Positions 12,801 through 24,631 of a DNA stretch of 64,000 nt are shown one piece after another. The DNA lies in the NCBI GenBank assembly GCA_020465985.1, contig JAANYP010002633.1, forward strand, positions 446,996 through 510,995, given 5' to 3'. The position numbers and the translations under genes were made by a program. The notes below the pieces were generated by a model. That model was not told the DNA's origin. It was given only the letters and a program-made list of their open reading frames with translations, and did not search any database. Source of the DNA: Centrapalus pauciflorus. Lineage: Eukaryota > Streptophyta > Magnoliopsida > Asterales > Asteraceae. The first letter of the stretch is position 1; every line of letters begins with the position of its first letter.

Positions 12801-13173
12801 TTTCACTCAATTTTGTACGGTCCATCACAATCAAGCGTCTTTTAAATAGAATTTCATAGTAATTAAACTATAATTTCATCATATTCATATGCAAGTAAGC
12901 ATTAACTTGAACAGAAACCTAAAAATATTAACAACTAACGGATGAAAATAGGATTATAGAATAGAATTGATGAAGTAAATAAAAAGGGAAAACTCAGAAA
13001 GGAAGAGAATTTTGCTGACCTCCACGGGTAACATAGAGTCCGAATTCGAGTACAATTCTTAATAGGTCACACCCGAGTCCGGCCTTGTCGGGGCAGTTCA
13101 CCGTCACGACCGTTGGAACGCCGGATTTCTTACTTTCTTCGATCAATACCACATCTTCCCACGACATTCCCAT
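9832..13173 (-). CDS. ACT-domain-repeat protein, ACR9/ACR10 type, 6 exons
   Basis: Minus-strand exons are 13173-13020, 12531-12313, 12230-12125, 11608-11275, 11161-10877 and 9978-9832. All junctions are GT/AG and in phase, giving 414 aa ending RRTLMGW. Four ACT-type modules are seen: residues ~20-70 (VTVNCPDKAGLGCDLLRIV), ~109-160 (LLKVFSLDRKGFIHD ... TTPDGKVLDLFFVTDS), ~246-300 (LLQIQCRDQKGLIYDILR) and a C-terminal one containing RGPDTELLVANPVELSGKG. Family knowledge: ACR proteins are plant regulators with three or four ACT domains and no enzymatic domain, thought to sense amino acids. ACR9 and ACR10 are the closest match by length and by the DTELLV.NPVELSGKGRP motif; I cannot separate the two. 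The exon 3 donor at AT|GTAAGT was chosen because it alone keeps phase. The last intron (9979-10876) holds a transposon fragment. Confidence 0.92.
10013..10400. mobile_element. Transposon fragment in last intron of the ACR gene
   Basis: Starts CAGGGCCGTCTCT, contains AGGCCCTGTGCAA shortly after, and toward the right end GTGGCCCTGGGCACAGGCCC. The CAGGGCCG end suggests a hAT-like element, but I could not find a clean target duplication or matching right terminus, so the bounds are approximate. Confidence 0.4.
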
Positions 13174-13752
13174 TCTTCTCTTCTCCGTGTGTGGATATTA
13201 ATAGCAGAAAGTGGTATTCCTCCTCCGAATTTATGTCACCGGAGCCTAAAAAGGGTCCGCCGTAGGAGGGGACTTGGTGTTTTCAGCATGTTTTATAATG
13301 AGAATTATCTCCATCGTCCCCGCTTCCTCCGGCTCCCTGAGCTCTCACCGGCACCCCGAATTCTGTAACTACTAACTATGGAGCTTGAAATGAAATTTTG
13401 GTGGGGGTTTTAACAGAATCGGGTCGGACACTCGGACGGCGGTAGGGTTTGTATGCCCACGTCGACAGTTAAGTTTGTGGATGAAAATATGAAATGTCAG
13501 CCCCCATAATAAAAAATAAAAATTAAAAAAAAATCATTGGAGAACATCACACCATCACAAAAAATAAAAAATAATAATAATAATAACAATAAGATTACTG
13601 GAGATTCATTTGTGTTATAGTGTTTTGTCAGAAAAATATTGCAAAAAACGTCACCCATGCAAAAAGAGTTAATTTTAGAATTAAATATTTATATATAATA
13701 CGTCTGTTTCTATCACCTTAACATTCGAACTTGAAACTATTTAAATCTTTAA
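13174..13752. other. ACR upstream region and intergenic DNA
   Basis: The first 200-300 bp upstream of the ACR start (minus direction) is relatively GC-rich (13200-13480) and is likely its 5' UTR and promoter. I did not find a convincing TATA box. Beyond 13500 the sequence is A-rich, with (TAA)n-like runs at 13571-13588. Confidence 0.4.
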
Positions 13753-14691
13753 TGTGGCGTTTGATTCGCAAAAATGTTTCAGAACAAATTGAAATCTGTT
13801 AAGGAATTAAAATTTGTGATGAATTATACTTGAAATCTAAATCTTGTTTGATTGATTAAAAATAGAATTATAATTTAATTTCATAATTTTTTTGGTTTAT
13901 ATATTTGTTAAATGTTTTATAATTGAATAAGATGGGAGGTTGAGTGGGTTGAGATACGGTGGGGTTTGTAATGCAATCTGCATAGAGGTGGGTGGGTAGG
14001 GTATAGGTATGTGTGAGATGGATAGGGGGTAAGGGTAAGGGTGGTGATGATGGGTAGGATAGGGTATTGGGGGGGGGGGTGTAAGATAGGATGTGGATGA
14101 GGGTAGTATGGGTAGTGTAGTGGTGGTTAGGTAGGGTGTGAGAGGGGAGGTGTGGCGTGGTGTGGCATGGCATGGGTAGGTAGGTGTGGGGTAAGATGCG
14201 GATCGAGATGGGTGGGTCGGTATGGTAACGTAGGATGGAGATGGGTAGCGTATGATTGGTGGGGTGGGGTGGCGAATGTAGGGTAAGGGTGGGGTGGAGT
14301 AGATTGTAATGACCATTACAGATTTACAGGATATGGTATAGGTGATGGTGATATGGGTATAGTTAGGATGGGTAGGTAATGTTAGGTAATGGTTAGGTAG
14401 GGTATGGGTGAGGTGGGTTATGGTGGGCATCGTAGGGTAGGGTGGTTTAGGTAGGGTAGTGAATGATGAAGTTTTAGGTTATGGGTAATTTTTGTAATCA
14501 CTCATTTTCTCTTCTTGAAAAAAAAGTGATTTCCATCCATAGTGTGAATGAATGATTTCTGCATTCATTGTAAAATTTTAATTTTCAAGGAATCAAATTT
14601 CATATAATAGTTGAACCAAACAAATGATTTGTTTGCAGCTAAATTCATTTACCTTCCAATTCCTTCAGATTATAGCGAACTAAACGTCACC
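13753..14691. mobile_element. Tourist/Harbinger-like element with a G-rich core
   Basis: The ends are TGTGGCGTTTGATTCGC and, in reverse, GGTGACGTTTAGTTCGC, flanked by TAA on both sides (13750-13752 and 14692-14694). Between them, about 13925-14465 is a strongly strand-asymmetric tract of GGG, GGT and GGTA words on the plus strand, including a run of about nine G near 14071-14079. The minus-strand Pro/Thr/His-rich reading frames here are artefacts of that composition. Confidence 0.65.
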
Positions 14692-15037
14692 TAAAATCGT
14701 ATTTATCTTTTACCAATGATCTGGTAATATTTGAGCTTTATTTATATTTGTTTTTTTTCTTGAAAAACTATTTTACTGATAAGAAACTATCAAACATGTA
14801 ATACGAAGTATTCCAACACTTCCCTTGATCGGCAAGACACTATTCAAAAAGTAAGGTGAACAAGACTACACAAAACCCAGAAAAACATCCAATAATAAAG
14901 AATCTAGACAAAACCTTACAGTTATATGTCTACACGAACCTTTTAAAACAACCCGAACAATAGAAACTCGAGAATATGAGCAACCCACGACGTCGAACTG
15001 AAGAGAAACAAACTGTCATCGTCCACATATAACAAGT

Positions 15038-16724
15038 TGTAACATCCGTCTTTTGGGCCTGGTACGTGTAATTGTTTTAGTGGATAATTATCTTATTAAT
15101 ATTGGGTTGGTCCAATTATATCCCGTTTCGTGGATTGATACGTGTCGGGATGGGGCTTGCGTGTCATTGGATTATAAATTTAGCGGATGGATTATGTTTT
15201 TGGGATCACGGGATTAAATGGGTTAAATGGGTATTAATAGTGAAAATGTGATATCGGGTTCGGGTTAATGGGTTCGGGACCGGTTAAAATAGAAACGTAT
15301 ATATGTTTGTGCTTTCCTTCATTCATTATCCATTGAGAGAAATCCCTAAAAGTGTATGTGTGTGTTTGTGTGAGAAGCTTCAGTAGAAGCAAGCCTTCCC
15401 AATCCAGAATTGAGTGTGGAATCTGGGATTTAACTCCATCATTTTCTTCATCTTGAGCTCAACAAGGTAAGGGTATTGAATTGAGTCTCTAAATTTGTGA
15501 TATATGTTGTGAAATGGTATAAAGTGTAACAACCTAACTTTTGACCCAGTTATAAATTCAGTATTTCGAACCGATAATGTAATAATGTTACATTATTTGA
15601 ATTATAATTTAATTAAGTTATGAAATATCTAATTAAATTATATAAATATTTATATTATGAATTAATAAATTATTAAAGATAATTAAATAAAAGAGATATA
15701 ATATACAAAAATGAAAGTGGGTTAACTAGCAAATATAACTAGATGAAGTATATAAACGTGATTTAGTATTCAAAAATCAGATTCTCTCTCTCTCTACTCT
15801 CTCTCTCTCTAACTTTCTCTCTTTACTCTCTCTCTACCTTCTCTCTAAGTTATCTCCCAAACCGACCGTCCGATTATCAAGTTATATATATCGTTAGAAA
15901 GATCTCGGAGAATACTACACGAATCTGCTATCTCCTGCGTGATTTCATACGAATTTGAGGTAAGAATCGATATTTTTACGTTTTTATATATTTCGGTTTT
16001 TTCGAATTTATTAGTTTTATGAAATCTAAAGCTATTTTTATGGAGTTTAACTAGAATTTGTATAATATAATCGAACATAGGTTTGTTACGTAACATATTC
16101 GTGATTTTAGGCCTAAAAATGTATGTTTTAAAGCTGTAAATATGAACAAATTCGAGAATGCCAAGAACAAACTCGAAAATACATAGAACAAACTCGAAAT
16201 TGAATTAAATTCGAAATATATTCGAATTTAACCATTAAATTCGAAAAGCATACTTCGAATCTAATAGATTCGAATGGAGGTTGGTGATTCAATTATATCC
16301 CATATGATATATTCTTATTCTCATAATTTATGCATTTTCACTTCATCCTATTTTCATATCTATGGTTTTCTTTTCATTTTCCAACCTTCACACCTCATTA
16401 ATAAATCGTTAATAAATATTACACATATAAGTCATCAAATTTAGTCATGTGGGTGTTCGAATTTATTCTCAAATTCGAGATGGTCCCATATGATATATTT
16501 AATAGTATACATGTTTGAAGTTAATATATATGATCCACATTTAATTCTTAATTTTGAAATTTATTCCTTATTAATAAGATTTGACTCTAGCCAATATTTA
16601 AATTTAAGTCTTCAAAATTTGTTCGAATTTAATTATTAAATTCGAACTCCACTCCTTAAATTCGAATATATTAAATAAAATACATAGACCACGCATAAAA
16701 TAACGAAATAATTAGCAAAATGGT

Positions 16725-16755
<31 letters not shown>

Positions 16756-19253
16756 ACCTTTGAGAATATATGAAATACAGAATATTAATGAAAGATGATA
16801 TATGAATGAACAAGTTATCAGAATCAGATAAAATAAAGAATTTAAAAGACTGAAAGATAATGCTATTGATATGATTTTTGACACGATAATTCTGGACAGG
16901 TTCAGTAAAATTCTGAACAAAGATTTAGAGATTTATAAAGTGGGTCAAAGATTTGATTTGACAGAGAACAGACTGAGATAAAATCCTGAGATAACTCAGG
17001 TGGCAGATTTTACATCTGTTTGATAAAGACCCAACACTGTGAGTTATAGATATTCAGATTTAACATGCTTAAATTTCCGGTTGAGACATATTGTTGATGC
17101 TAGATTTATTTGACATTCATATTATCAGCTGGATTGTGACCTGTGCACACCAGGGTTGGGTGTTGCCCAGTGGATCATGATAGCTATTTGACTTATCATT
17201 TCATATGATATTGATTTTACTGTTCATTTCAAATATTGCTTTAAGATTTCTGCTATCATGACTTGATTACGTATGCTTCATCATTGCATATACTTGACAT
17301 ATTGATTCAGCTTGATTAGCCCTGATTGGTCTATTGTTCTAGACCTGACTTTTTCACCAGTTCTATTGAACTTGGTAATGACCTCCGATGTTCCGCCACG
17401 TTGATTTACTGGTAGCTAGCCCAGTATGTGGCTGATCCCCACGATTTAAGCGTGAGCGTGGCTTGAACATCATCCGACTCTATGACTTCTATGTCTCAAT
17501 CATGAGGGCTGTAGCGGCAGCCAAGACATATCATGCTAGATTGATGATCCGCTTGACATGCATGTTAATTTGAAAATCTATTTACTCACTAAGCATTGCT
17601 TACGGTTGCTACATTAACATTTTTACAGGAAAAGACAAAGAAAAGTCACCTGCCGGACCTAGTACTTAGGTCTTACAAAGATCAAGACAGAAGTTTCATA
17701 GACCTCTACTCAGCAAACCTTTTTGGTACTAATTGGATGATGATAAAATGATGGTCTGGGTAGATTTATTTTAACTATATGATGATATGAATTATATTAG
17801 ACTTGTGCCCTTTATAAGTTTAATTTAAAATCGGTAATCTGTATTAAACTTAAATCCTAATATTTTGTACTGTAATTTATAATTCCGCAATTAATTACTC
17901 TATCTTAGTTATGGTTGATATCGTATTGCATGATGTGGGACCTAGACTGGTGAGAACTGCCCCGTAAGGGGTGATCTTCACATAAAGTGATCCCCAAGCT
18001 GTAAGAAATTGTTATGTGGTGTATTTGTGTGTATATTTATGGTTGAAATCGTGTATGAAGGGAGTTTTGACTCCTGGGCTGAGTCTGAAAATCACAGGTC
18101 AGGTATGGCTACGACCGCATGGCCACGACGCGACCAAGGGCATGCGGGAAAAATCCGAATTGAGTCTCATTAAAGGGTTGTGAGTCGAATTGGTATCGGG
18201 TTTCTCCGAGATTGTTTCGGGTCGGGTTTTGTTTGGGGTTTCGGGTATCGATCGGGTTTCGGGTTCCGTGGGGTCGATTCGGGTTAGCGTGATATTGTTA
18301 TATGCTTGAGTTGGGATTGTGATTAACCGTTGGGATCTGTGTGTTACAGGGACTAGCAGACAGCGAGCCAGGTTTGATCAGGGAATTCAGAGTTCGGGAA
18401 CCCAGTCAGGTGAGTACTCTAGTTCTTTTCTAAACGCGCGCTTTCTTTTGAGTATTTAGCGGTGTCGCTATTATCCGTGCGTGATATATATATTTGAGAC
18501 AGGGACGTGAACCTCGGGTATATTCTTATTCCTTATACGTGTTGTGTATGAGATGTGAGATCTATATCAGGGGTCCGTGATGAGTCCCATACGGACGGTG
18601 AGTCGCGATGGGGATCACGTGGGTCGACTGTCCCTAACAGTCCTTGGGGCGTATATATACGGTAGAGCCTGTAGTCGGGTTGCTCCTGTGCTACAAGGTT
18701 GTTGCTGCTCACTGCTGTGTGCGGTGTGTCGGCCGGGGAGGGGTCCCCACAGGACTCGTGTTACTGTACAGATCTCATACTTGTGCCTTTATACCTGAGA
18801 TGCGTGTTGGGCAACAGAGACATGGATAGGGATTGTACGTGCTATGTGCTATGTGTTTATGTGAAGTGTCTAACCCTCGTGCGCTCACGGGCTTTATAGC
18901 TCACGTCTTTGAGTCTAACATGTTCAGGGAATCAGAAGGGATCTCAGCAGCCGCCGAGGTAGAGCTGGGAATTGACTTAGAGATTCGATTTCTGTGTTTG
19001 TGTGATGTTTAACATTGTATGGGATTGTTGTTTTGGGAATGTTGTATCAGTTGTATATCTGATAGTCAGCGTTGTTATGTGTAGTTTAATTCGGTTGCGA
19101 ATGTACTCAAACGTGTTTAACTTTAGTGTATAAAGTTTTTAATTATCCATAATCCGCCTTATCCTATGACATGCGTATCATAGATTGATTGCGTTATTGC
19201 CACTTATGATATTCGGTTAACGTGACATTTCTGGGATCGGGAGGGGTGTTACA
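15038..19253 (+). mobile_element. Solo LTR (outer), interrupted by a second solo LTR
   Basis: Begins TGTAACATCC and ends GGGTGTTACA, flanked by the 5-bp duplication CAAGT at 15033-15037 and 19254-19258. Removing the inner insertion (15525-17987) leaves about 1.75 kb with no gag/pol and no internal domain. It therefore looks like a solo LTR left by LTR-LTR recombination. The TGTAACA...TGTTACA ends are typical of Ty3/Gypsy LTRs. Short reading frames near 18577-18899 lie within the LTR and are not supported as genes. Confidence 0.85.
15525..17982 (+). mobile_element. Solo LTR (inner), same family as the 24632-32403 retrotransposon
   Basis: Begins TGTAACAACCTAACTTTTG and ends ATCTTCACA, with the 5-bp duplication TAAAG at 15520-15524 and 17983-17987. 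Length is 2458 bp, against 2454 bp for the intact LTR at 24632-27085. Shared landmarks, in inverted orientation, include a CT-rich tract near 15782-15845, the CCAGTATGTGGCTGATCCCC block near 17421-17440, and GGACCTAGACT near the end. TTCGAA words are frequent at about 16140-16670. The insertion disrupted the outer solo LTR. Confidence 0.88.
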
Positions 19254-19258
19254 CAAGT

Positions 19259-19773
19259 TACCAATCATCTAGAGACCATGAGTAATCTACAATTTCGACC
19301 ACGAAATAGAAAAAAAAAAAAATAGGCATCTTGAAATCCAATGAAAATAGTATATATGTATCTCGTAGTACAATTCTGCTTGTAGAATTTCGTTCCTACT
19401 AAAATGATATCATTCTCAAAATCTAGATAATATATAATGTTGACCATAATACTACTTTCCAGCATTGACCTCGAGGTAAATACGAGTAAATCCATCCTGT
19501 TAATATTACTTATTTATATAAATCTTTAAAGTTTTTATTGAAACCCATGAGTTTTATTTGTATTGAATTTTGATAATTAGTATGTATTATATATTTTGTT
19601 TTGGGTTAAAGTCGTATAATACCAACGTACTTTCCAATGTGTACCGATATGTTATATGACTTTTTTTTTCTTACACATATGATACATATATTTTTGTCTT
19701 CTTATATATATTGTAAATGTACTTTAGTTTTTTGTTATGATGTGACACATTTCTATATATATATATGTGTGTG
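19259..19773. other. Intergenic DNA with a MITE arm
   Basis: No gene. Positions about 19600-19662 (GGGTTAAAGTCGTATAATA...) resemble one arm of the inverted-repeat MITE at 51668-52130. A TA/TG microsatellite at 19752-19773 is the landing site of the next hAT MITE. Confidence 0.5.
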
Positions 19774-20264
19774 TAGGGGTGAGTGACGGGTACCATTTCC
19801 CGAACCCGAACCGGTACCGACCGATACCGAATTAATATATTCGGTCCGGTATTCGGTTTTTAAATTAGCTAAAATTCGGTATTCGGTACTCTCGGTGTCG
19901 GTACCATATTTATCTCGAATATCCCGATTCCGAACCGAATATATAAATAAGCTAAAATTCGGTATTTGTAACTTTAAAACGTTAACTTTGTTTGGTATTC
20001 GGTATTTGATCTTCAGTTTTTGATATTAGAAATTCGGTATTCGGGTGCAATATTTGGTGATGTATGTTTGGTATTTGGTATCTTTTCCTTATCCGGTCTC
20101 AATACGTGACTGACACCGAAAACCCGGTCCCAGAACCGGAACCGAACTGGCACCATATAAAATTATACGGTTCGGTATTCGGTTCTTTCAAAACTAATAA
20201 TTCGGTTTCGGTATTTTTGGGATCGGGATCGGTTCGGTACGGTCCAGTACCGAGCTCACCCCTA
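19774..20264. mobile_element. hAT MITE, longer copy, target duplication TGTGTGTG
   Basis: Same termini as the 9035-9329 copy (TAGGGGTGAG...CTCACCCCTA), but 491 bp long. It is flanked by TGTGTGTG on both sides (19766-19773 and 20265-20272). The interior has the same TTCGGTATTCGG words plus an extra central block that the short copy lacks. Confidence 0.85.
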
Positions 20265-20272
20265 TGTGTGTG

Positions 20273-22364
20273 TACTAAATTACATAAAAGAAATTATAGT
20301 TTATACTTAATATGAGGGTAAAAATATAATTATGTTTGACAAAAAAACTCTAAATTTTTCAAACGCTACGTTAATCATATATTTTTATAAGTGTGAAGAA
20401 CGTAATCATTTAAAATACAAAAATAGGGCTTAAATCACTCATTTTTGTAAAGTTCATGGGTCGAGTAGTTTAAAAAATAGTTTAGGGACTTAATCATTTA
20501 TTTTTATTAAGTATAATAAATGTCTTAAAAAACAATTTAAAGATTCACTCACTCATCTCATGATGATTTACTTGTAAAAAAATAATTTAGAAATTTAATC
20601 ATGTGATATTTTGTTGTGTTTTTTTTTAAAAAATTCTACCACTAACCATTAAATCAAAATCAAACAAAAAAAGTTTTGTTGGCTATTATACATGAAAAAG
20701 AAGATACAATCTAGAATGGGAATCGAACTAAAATAATTTGTAATTATTTGCATCCAATATAATATTTGTTCTTCTTTACAATTTCTTTTTATCACATTTT
20801 ACAAGTTGGCTATTCATTAAATAATCAATAAAAAATCTATATACTTCATAATTATAAATGTTATCTTTATGTTTCATCACTCTTTTGATATTTTAATCAC
20901 TTGTCTACCTTTTAAAAATCATTTTAGGTATTATATGAAAAAAAATAAATTATATACAAAAACAATATCGATTTAAATATTATTATTGGAGGGAAAATAA
21001 TTTATCAAGACAAAACCGTCTCTGTCTAAGGAAACGGTCCGCGATTATTCCAAATAAAAAGTATGTGGATATTGGGTTTTATCAATTATTGCCATTATCT
21101 TTTGCGCTAAAAAATTGTAATTTTTAATTATATTTAAATTTGAGTCTGTGGTTGTAAGATTTTATTGCCAAAAAGAAATGATCGTATTTCGTTTGATTCT
21201 CTTGTTAGGAGGAGACATAAGTGGATGCGTTTGTATCGCATTTTACATGTGATGAAAAAATAAAGGGTTTGCTTAAAAAAATAATGATTGTATTATTACA
21301 TATTAATCTAATCGTTAAAACTCATTTAAATGCGATATTATCTCACAGTAAATTTAATTAAAGGATAAACAAACAATAATAGTAAGTGGTTATGGATTGA
21401 TTTTGCTAAATAATAATAATTGTGATTAGAAACATATATAATAACATGCTAACATTTTAAAAACAGGCCTGATCAATTGTGTTTTAGACCATTAATTATT
21501 ATTATTTTTTATTGAAACTGTAAAATTCTTATTGCAAGTATATATAGAAACACTTTTTTTTTTTAATAATGTTTTTGTATATAACAAGAATTTATCGTAT
21601 AATTTTTTTTAATATATAACAACAAATATATCTTTAATGAAGGACATAAAATATAAAGATGATAAAAATGATAGTAAAAAACTAAAAATAAATGAGTCAT
21701 TTTATATAAATTTGTTATGTATGATAAATTTTGTTATGTATAAATCACCTCTTTTGTTAACAAACAGATAAATATCACTATATAAAGCAAACCATTAACT
21801 CACCATCACCCCTAAATGAGGATGGATATGATATCAAGTATAAAATTATATTTTACATGTAACATTTGTTAAATTTGAAGATTTAGCAAACCAATTTTTT
21901 CATCAAGTGCCTCATACTCGGTTTTTACATGTAACACTCGTTGCAGTTTGCAGCTTTTCTGATAGTGACCTCATCTATTCCATCGCCATTCTCATAATAA
22001 GGATCACACACACTCACTCAAATGTTTCAATAAATAAATATTAATAGAAGTATTAGGGTTTGGTTGGAATCAATAAGGAGGCCGGAAAATATTGAGGAAC
22101 AACCATCATCGTCACCATCGTCTCATTTTGTTCAAGAGAAAAACACAAAAAAATAAAAATAAAAATTGTCGTATGTATTTTTTTAGTAATGTTAGAATCC
22201 ATGAAAATATGAAATAGAGTTTAAAAAGAGTTATGGCTACTGAAAATTGACATTATTTTTTTAGTATAATTATAATATTCCCAAATTTTAGGTTAAAAGC
22301 TTTCATTTATGCTTATGAAAGGTGACCTTTGTGGGTTTGGAGATTTAATCTAAAAATTACCAAT
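20273..22364. other. AT-rich intergenic DNA without a recognisable gene
   Basis: Two kilobases of A/T-rich sequence with many homopolymer runs. I found no coding exon, RNA gene or bounded element here on either strand. Confidence 0.6.
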
Positions 22365-22369
22365 GAAAG

Positions 22370-23897
22370 TGATATCGCCAATTTTGTGTATATTTATCAG
22401 ACGATATCTGTTTTGATTTACATATTAATATTACTTATTGTTCTTTTTAAGTAAATTTTGGTATTTAGTAGAAATTCTATTCTTTTGAGCAGGTTTTATG
22501 AAAAGTACTCAATGTAGCTAATCTGGAAAAAGCGCGGCGCGGTAATTGCAGCAGAAAAACAATCCGATTCTATCACTCAAAAGTGCGGCGCGTAAATGAC
22601 TTTAAATTAATTTCAATGGAGGTCCAATAGGGGAGCAGCCTTTTGAAAGCGCGGCGCGCTCTCACAAAAGCGCGGCGCGTAAATGACACTGTATATAATT
22701 TCAGAAACTCGTTTTTGAAAAGCAGATTTCAAAAATAGGGTGTTGCTGTGGCGATTTTTGGCGATAGAAGCTGTATTGATGCTCGATTTTTGAAGGGTTT
22801 TCATCTATTTCAACCATCTAACACCAATTTCATCAATAGGGGAGTAATTTCATCTTCATTTTGTCTTGATTTTGAATTGTAATTCAATGTTCATGGCAAT
22901 TTGTGTTGTAAAACTCTTCAATATGATGGAGTAGTAACTTTTTGATCATTTGGGTATGAAATACCTTAACATTTGATGATGGTTATGTAATACTTGAAAT
23001 ATTAATATGTTTAGTTGTTATTATGGAAGAATATAATGATTTGTTTGCAAAAACATGTTTTGATTCATTTTGGATGTTGATTAACCTTTGATGTGAGTTA
23101 GGGTTTATTGATATCTATTCTAAATAAAGTGATTTTTATTGCTTTGTTTAAATCCTTTAACTTGTGAGAGTAATGGAAAATGGATATAGAAATGTTTTGC
23201 TATGAATTATGATATTATTTGTGTAAGGATGTGAGTCTGATGCAAATTATGTTAACATTGTGAAGTGAAAACATCATCCATAATAATAACCAATATATGA
23301 GTATGAATGTATGTTCTTAACTTTTGTAAAATAATGATTGAGTGATCTTCATTGTTTTATGAATGCATCTTTTGGTACCAAATGTTATTTGCATAATATT
23401 ATGATACTTGAATTCATACTCATATCTTAATTGGTATAAATTCTCAAGGGAGTGATCCTTTGATAGTTTTATATTAATTAAGGAGTTAAGCTATTTGATA
23501 GTCTTTGAGTGATCTTGGCTATTGAATAACTTAAGCAATAGCATATTTTTATTCCAAGGCATTATCATTACTTAATCATCCATGTGTTAAGGGAAATAAT
23601 CCCAAGTGATCATCCTTTAATCATCAAGTTTTAATCCTTCTCTCTTTGCTATTGTCACGGTGTTTGTAAACTCATTTGATAATCGAAATCTTAATGATAA
23701 ATCTTACACATTATCGGCTATCTAACTTTTAATCTACTGCTTATTGTTTTGCAAATCCAATTATCCCTGAGATCGACAACCCGGACTTACTTAGCTATAC
23801 AAGTATACGATAGGTAATACTTGCCTATTTGTCCGCTAGTTTTAGTTAATTATTTCCGTTTTTATATTTAAAACAAAGGTGTGCTAGCGGCACATCA
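22370..23897 (+). mobile_element. Solo LTR candidate, duplication GAAAG
   Basis: GAAAG lies at 22365-22369 and again at 23898-23902. The interval begins TGATATCGCC and ends GGCACATCA, satisfying the TG...CA rule with a 5-bp duplication. No gag or pol is inside. Four GC-rich motifs built on GCGGCGCG lie at 22530-22680. One ambiguity is that the shared flank extends to GAAAGTGATA (10 bp), so a 9-10-bp Mutator-type duplication is an alternative, although no terminal inverted repeats are visible. Confidence 0.5.
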
Positions 23898-23902
23898 GAA
23901 AG

Positions 23903-24631
23903 TGATAGAAACATTCTTAAATATTAGATTATGATATTCATAGATGATTAAAGGGTATTATGAAAGGGAAAAAAAATCAAAGTTAGACTCTTTTTTCGAT
24001 TAAAAACTCCAATCAATGTTTTTTTGTCTCATAAAACCATCATTCAACTAAATCTCACATAATTGGTGTGTTACAAGTTGTACCAAATTACCGTGATTAT
24101 GTGGCACATAAAAATATGACTACGTGTCAATATTGGCCACATTAAGGCTTATAAGATTAATAGTTCCTTAAAATAAAGCAAGGGTGAATGTAATCACAAC
24201 ACAATGAGACTTTAAAAAAAATTAATTTGTTTATTTTACAGTTTAAAACAAATTACAATGCATTTATGGAAGAAAAACAAGTTAAAAACATATTCTAGAT
24301 ATTTCAACTTTAAAGACAAATAGTGCAAATTAATATTCTAGCAGCTCAAGAAAAATCCTTGCTGAGAAACCCTTTAGCTCGATAATACCTAAAATACTTT
24401 GAGTACCGGAAGTGTTTGACATTTATCTGAGATTTTGCTTATATAATTAGTTGTGCATTTAATGTTCTCAATCATTATTTTTATGTTGTTTCATTCCGAT
24501 TGGTTGAATGATGAAAATTAAATGACAAGACAATCATTGTTTTTAAATGAAAATACACAGTACAAAAAACATTATTAAAATAATAATACTTTTATATGCG
24601 TCATTGTTGATGTTGCTTTTCATCATACAAA
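23903..24631. other. Intergenic DNA with one arm of a Mutator-like MITE
   Basis: Around 23960-24190 the sequence (TTTTTTCGATTAAAAACTCC and following) resembles the arms of the 5377-6338 element, but no second arm was found. No gene is seen. Confidence 0.45.

Noticed and set aside
13868..14430. Pro/Thr/His-rich minus-strand frames of 101 and 177 codons
   Set aside because: They are the complement of a G-rich low-complexity tract in a MITE, with no domain and no splice context.
18577..18899. Three overlapping plus-strand frames with Cys-rich peptides
   Set aside because: They sit inside the outer solo LTR, overlap in different frames and have no domain.
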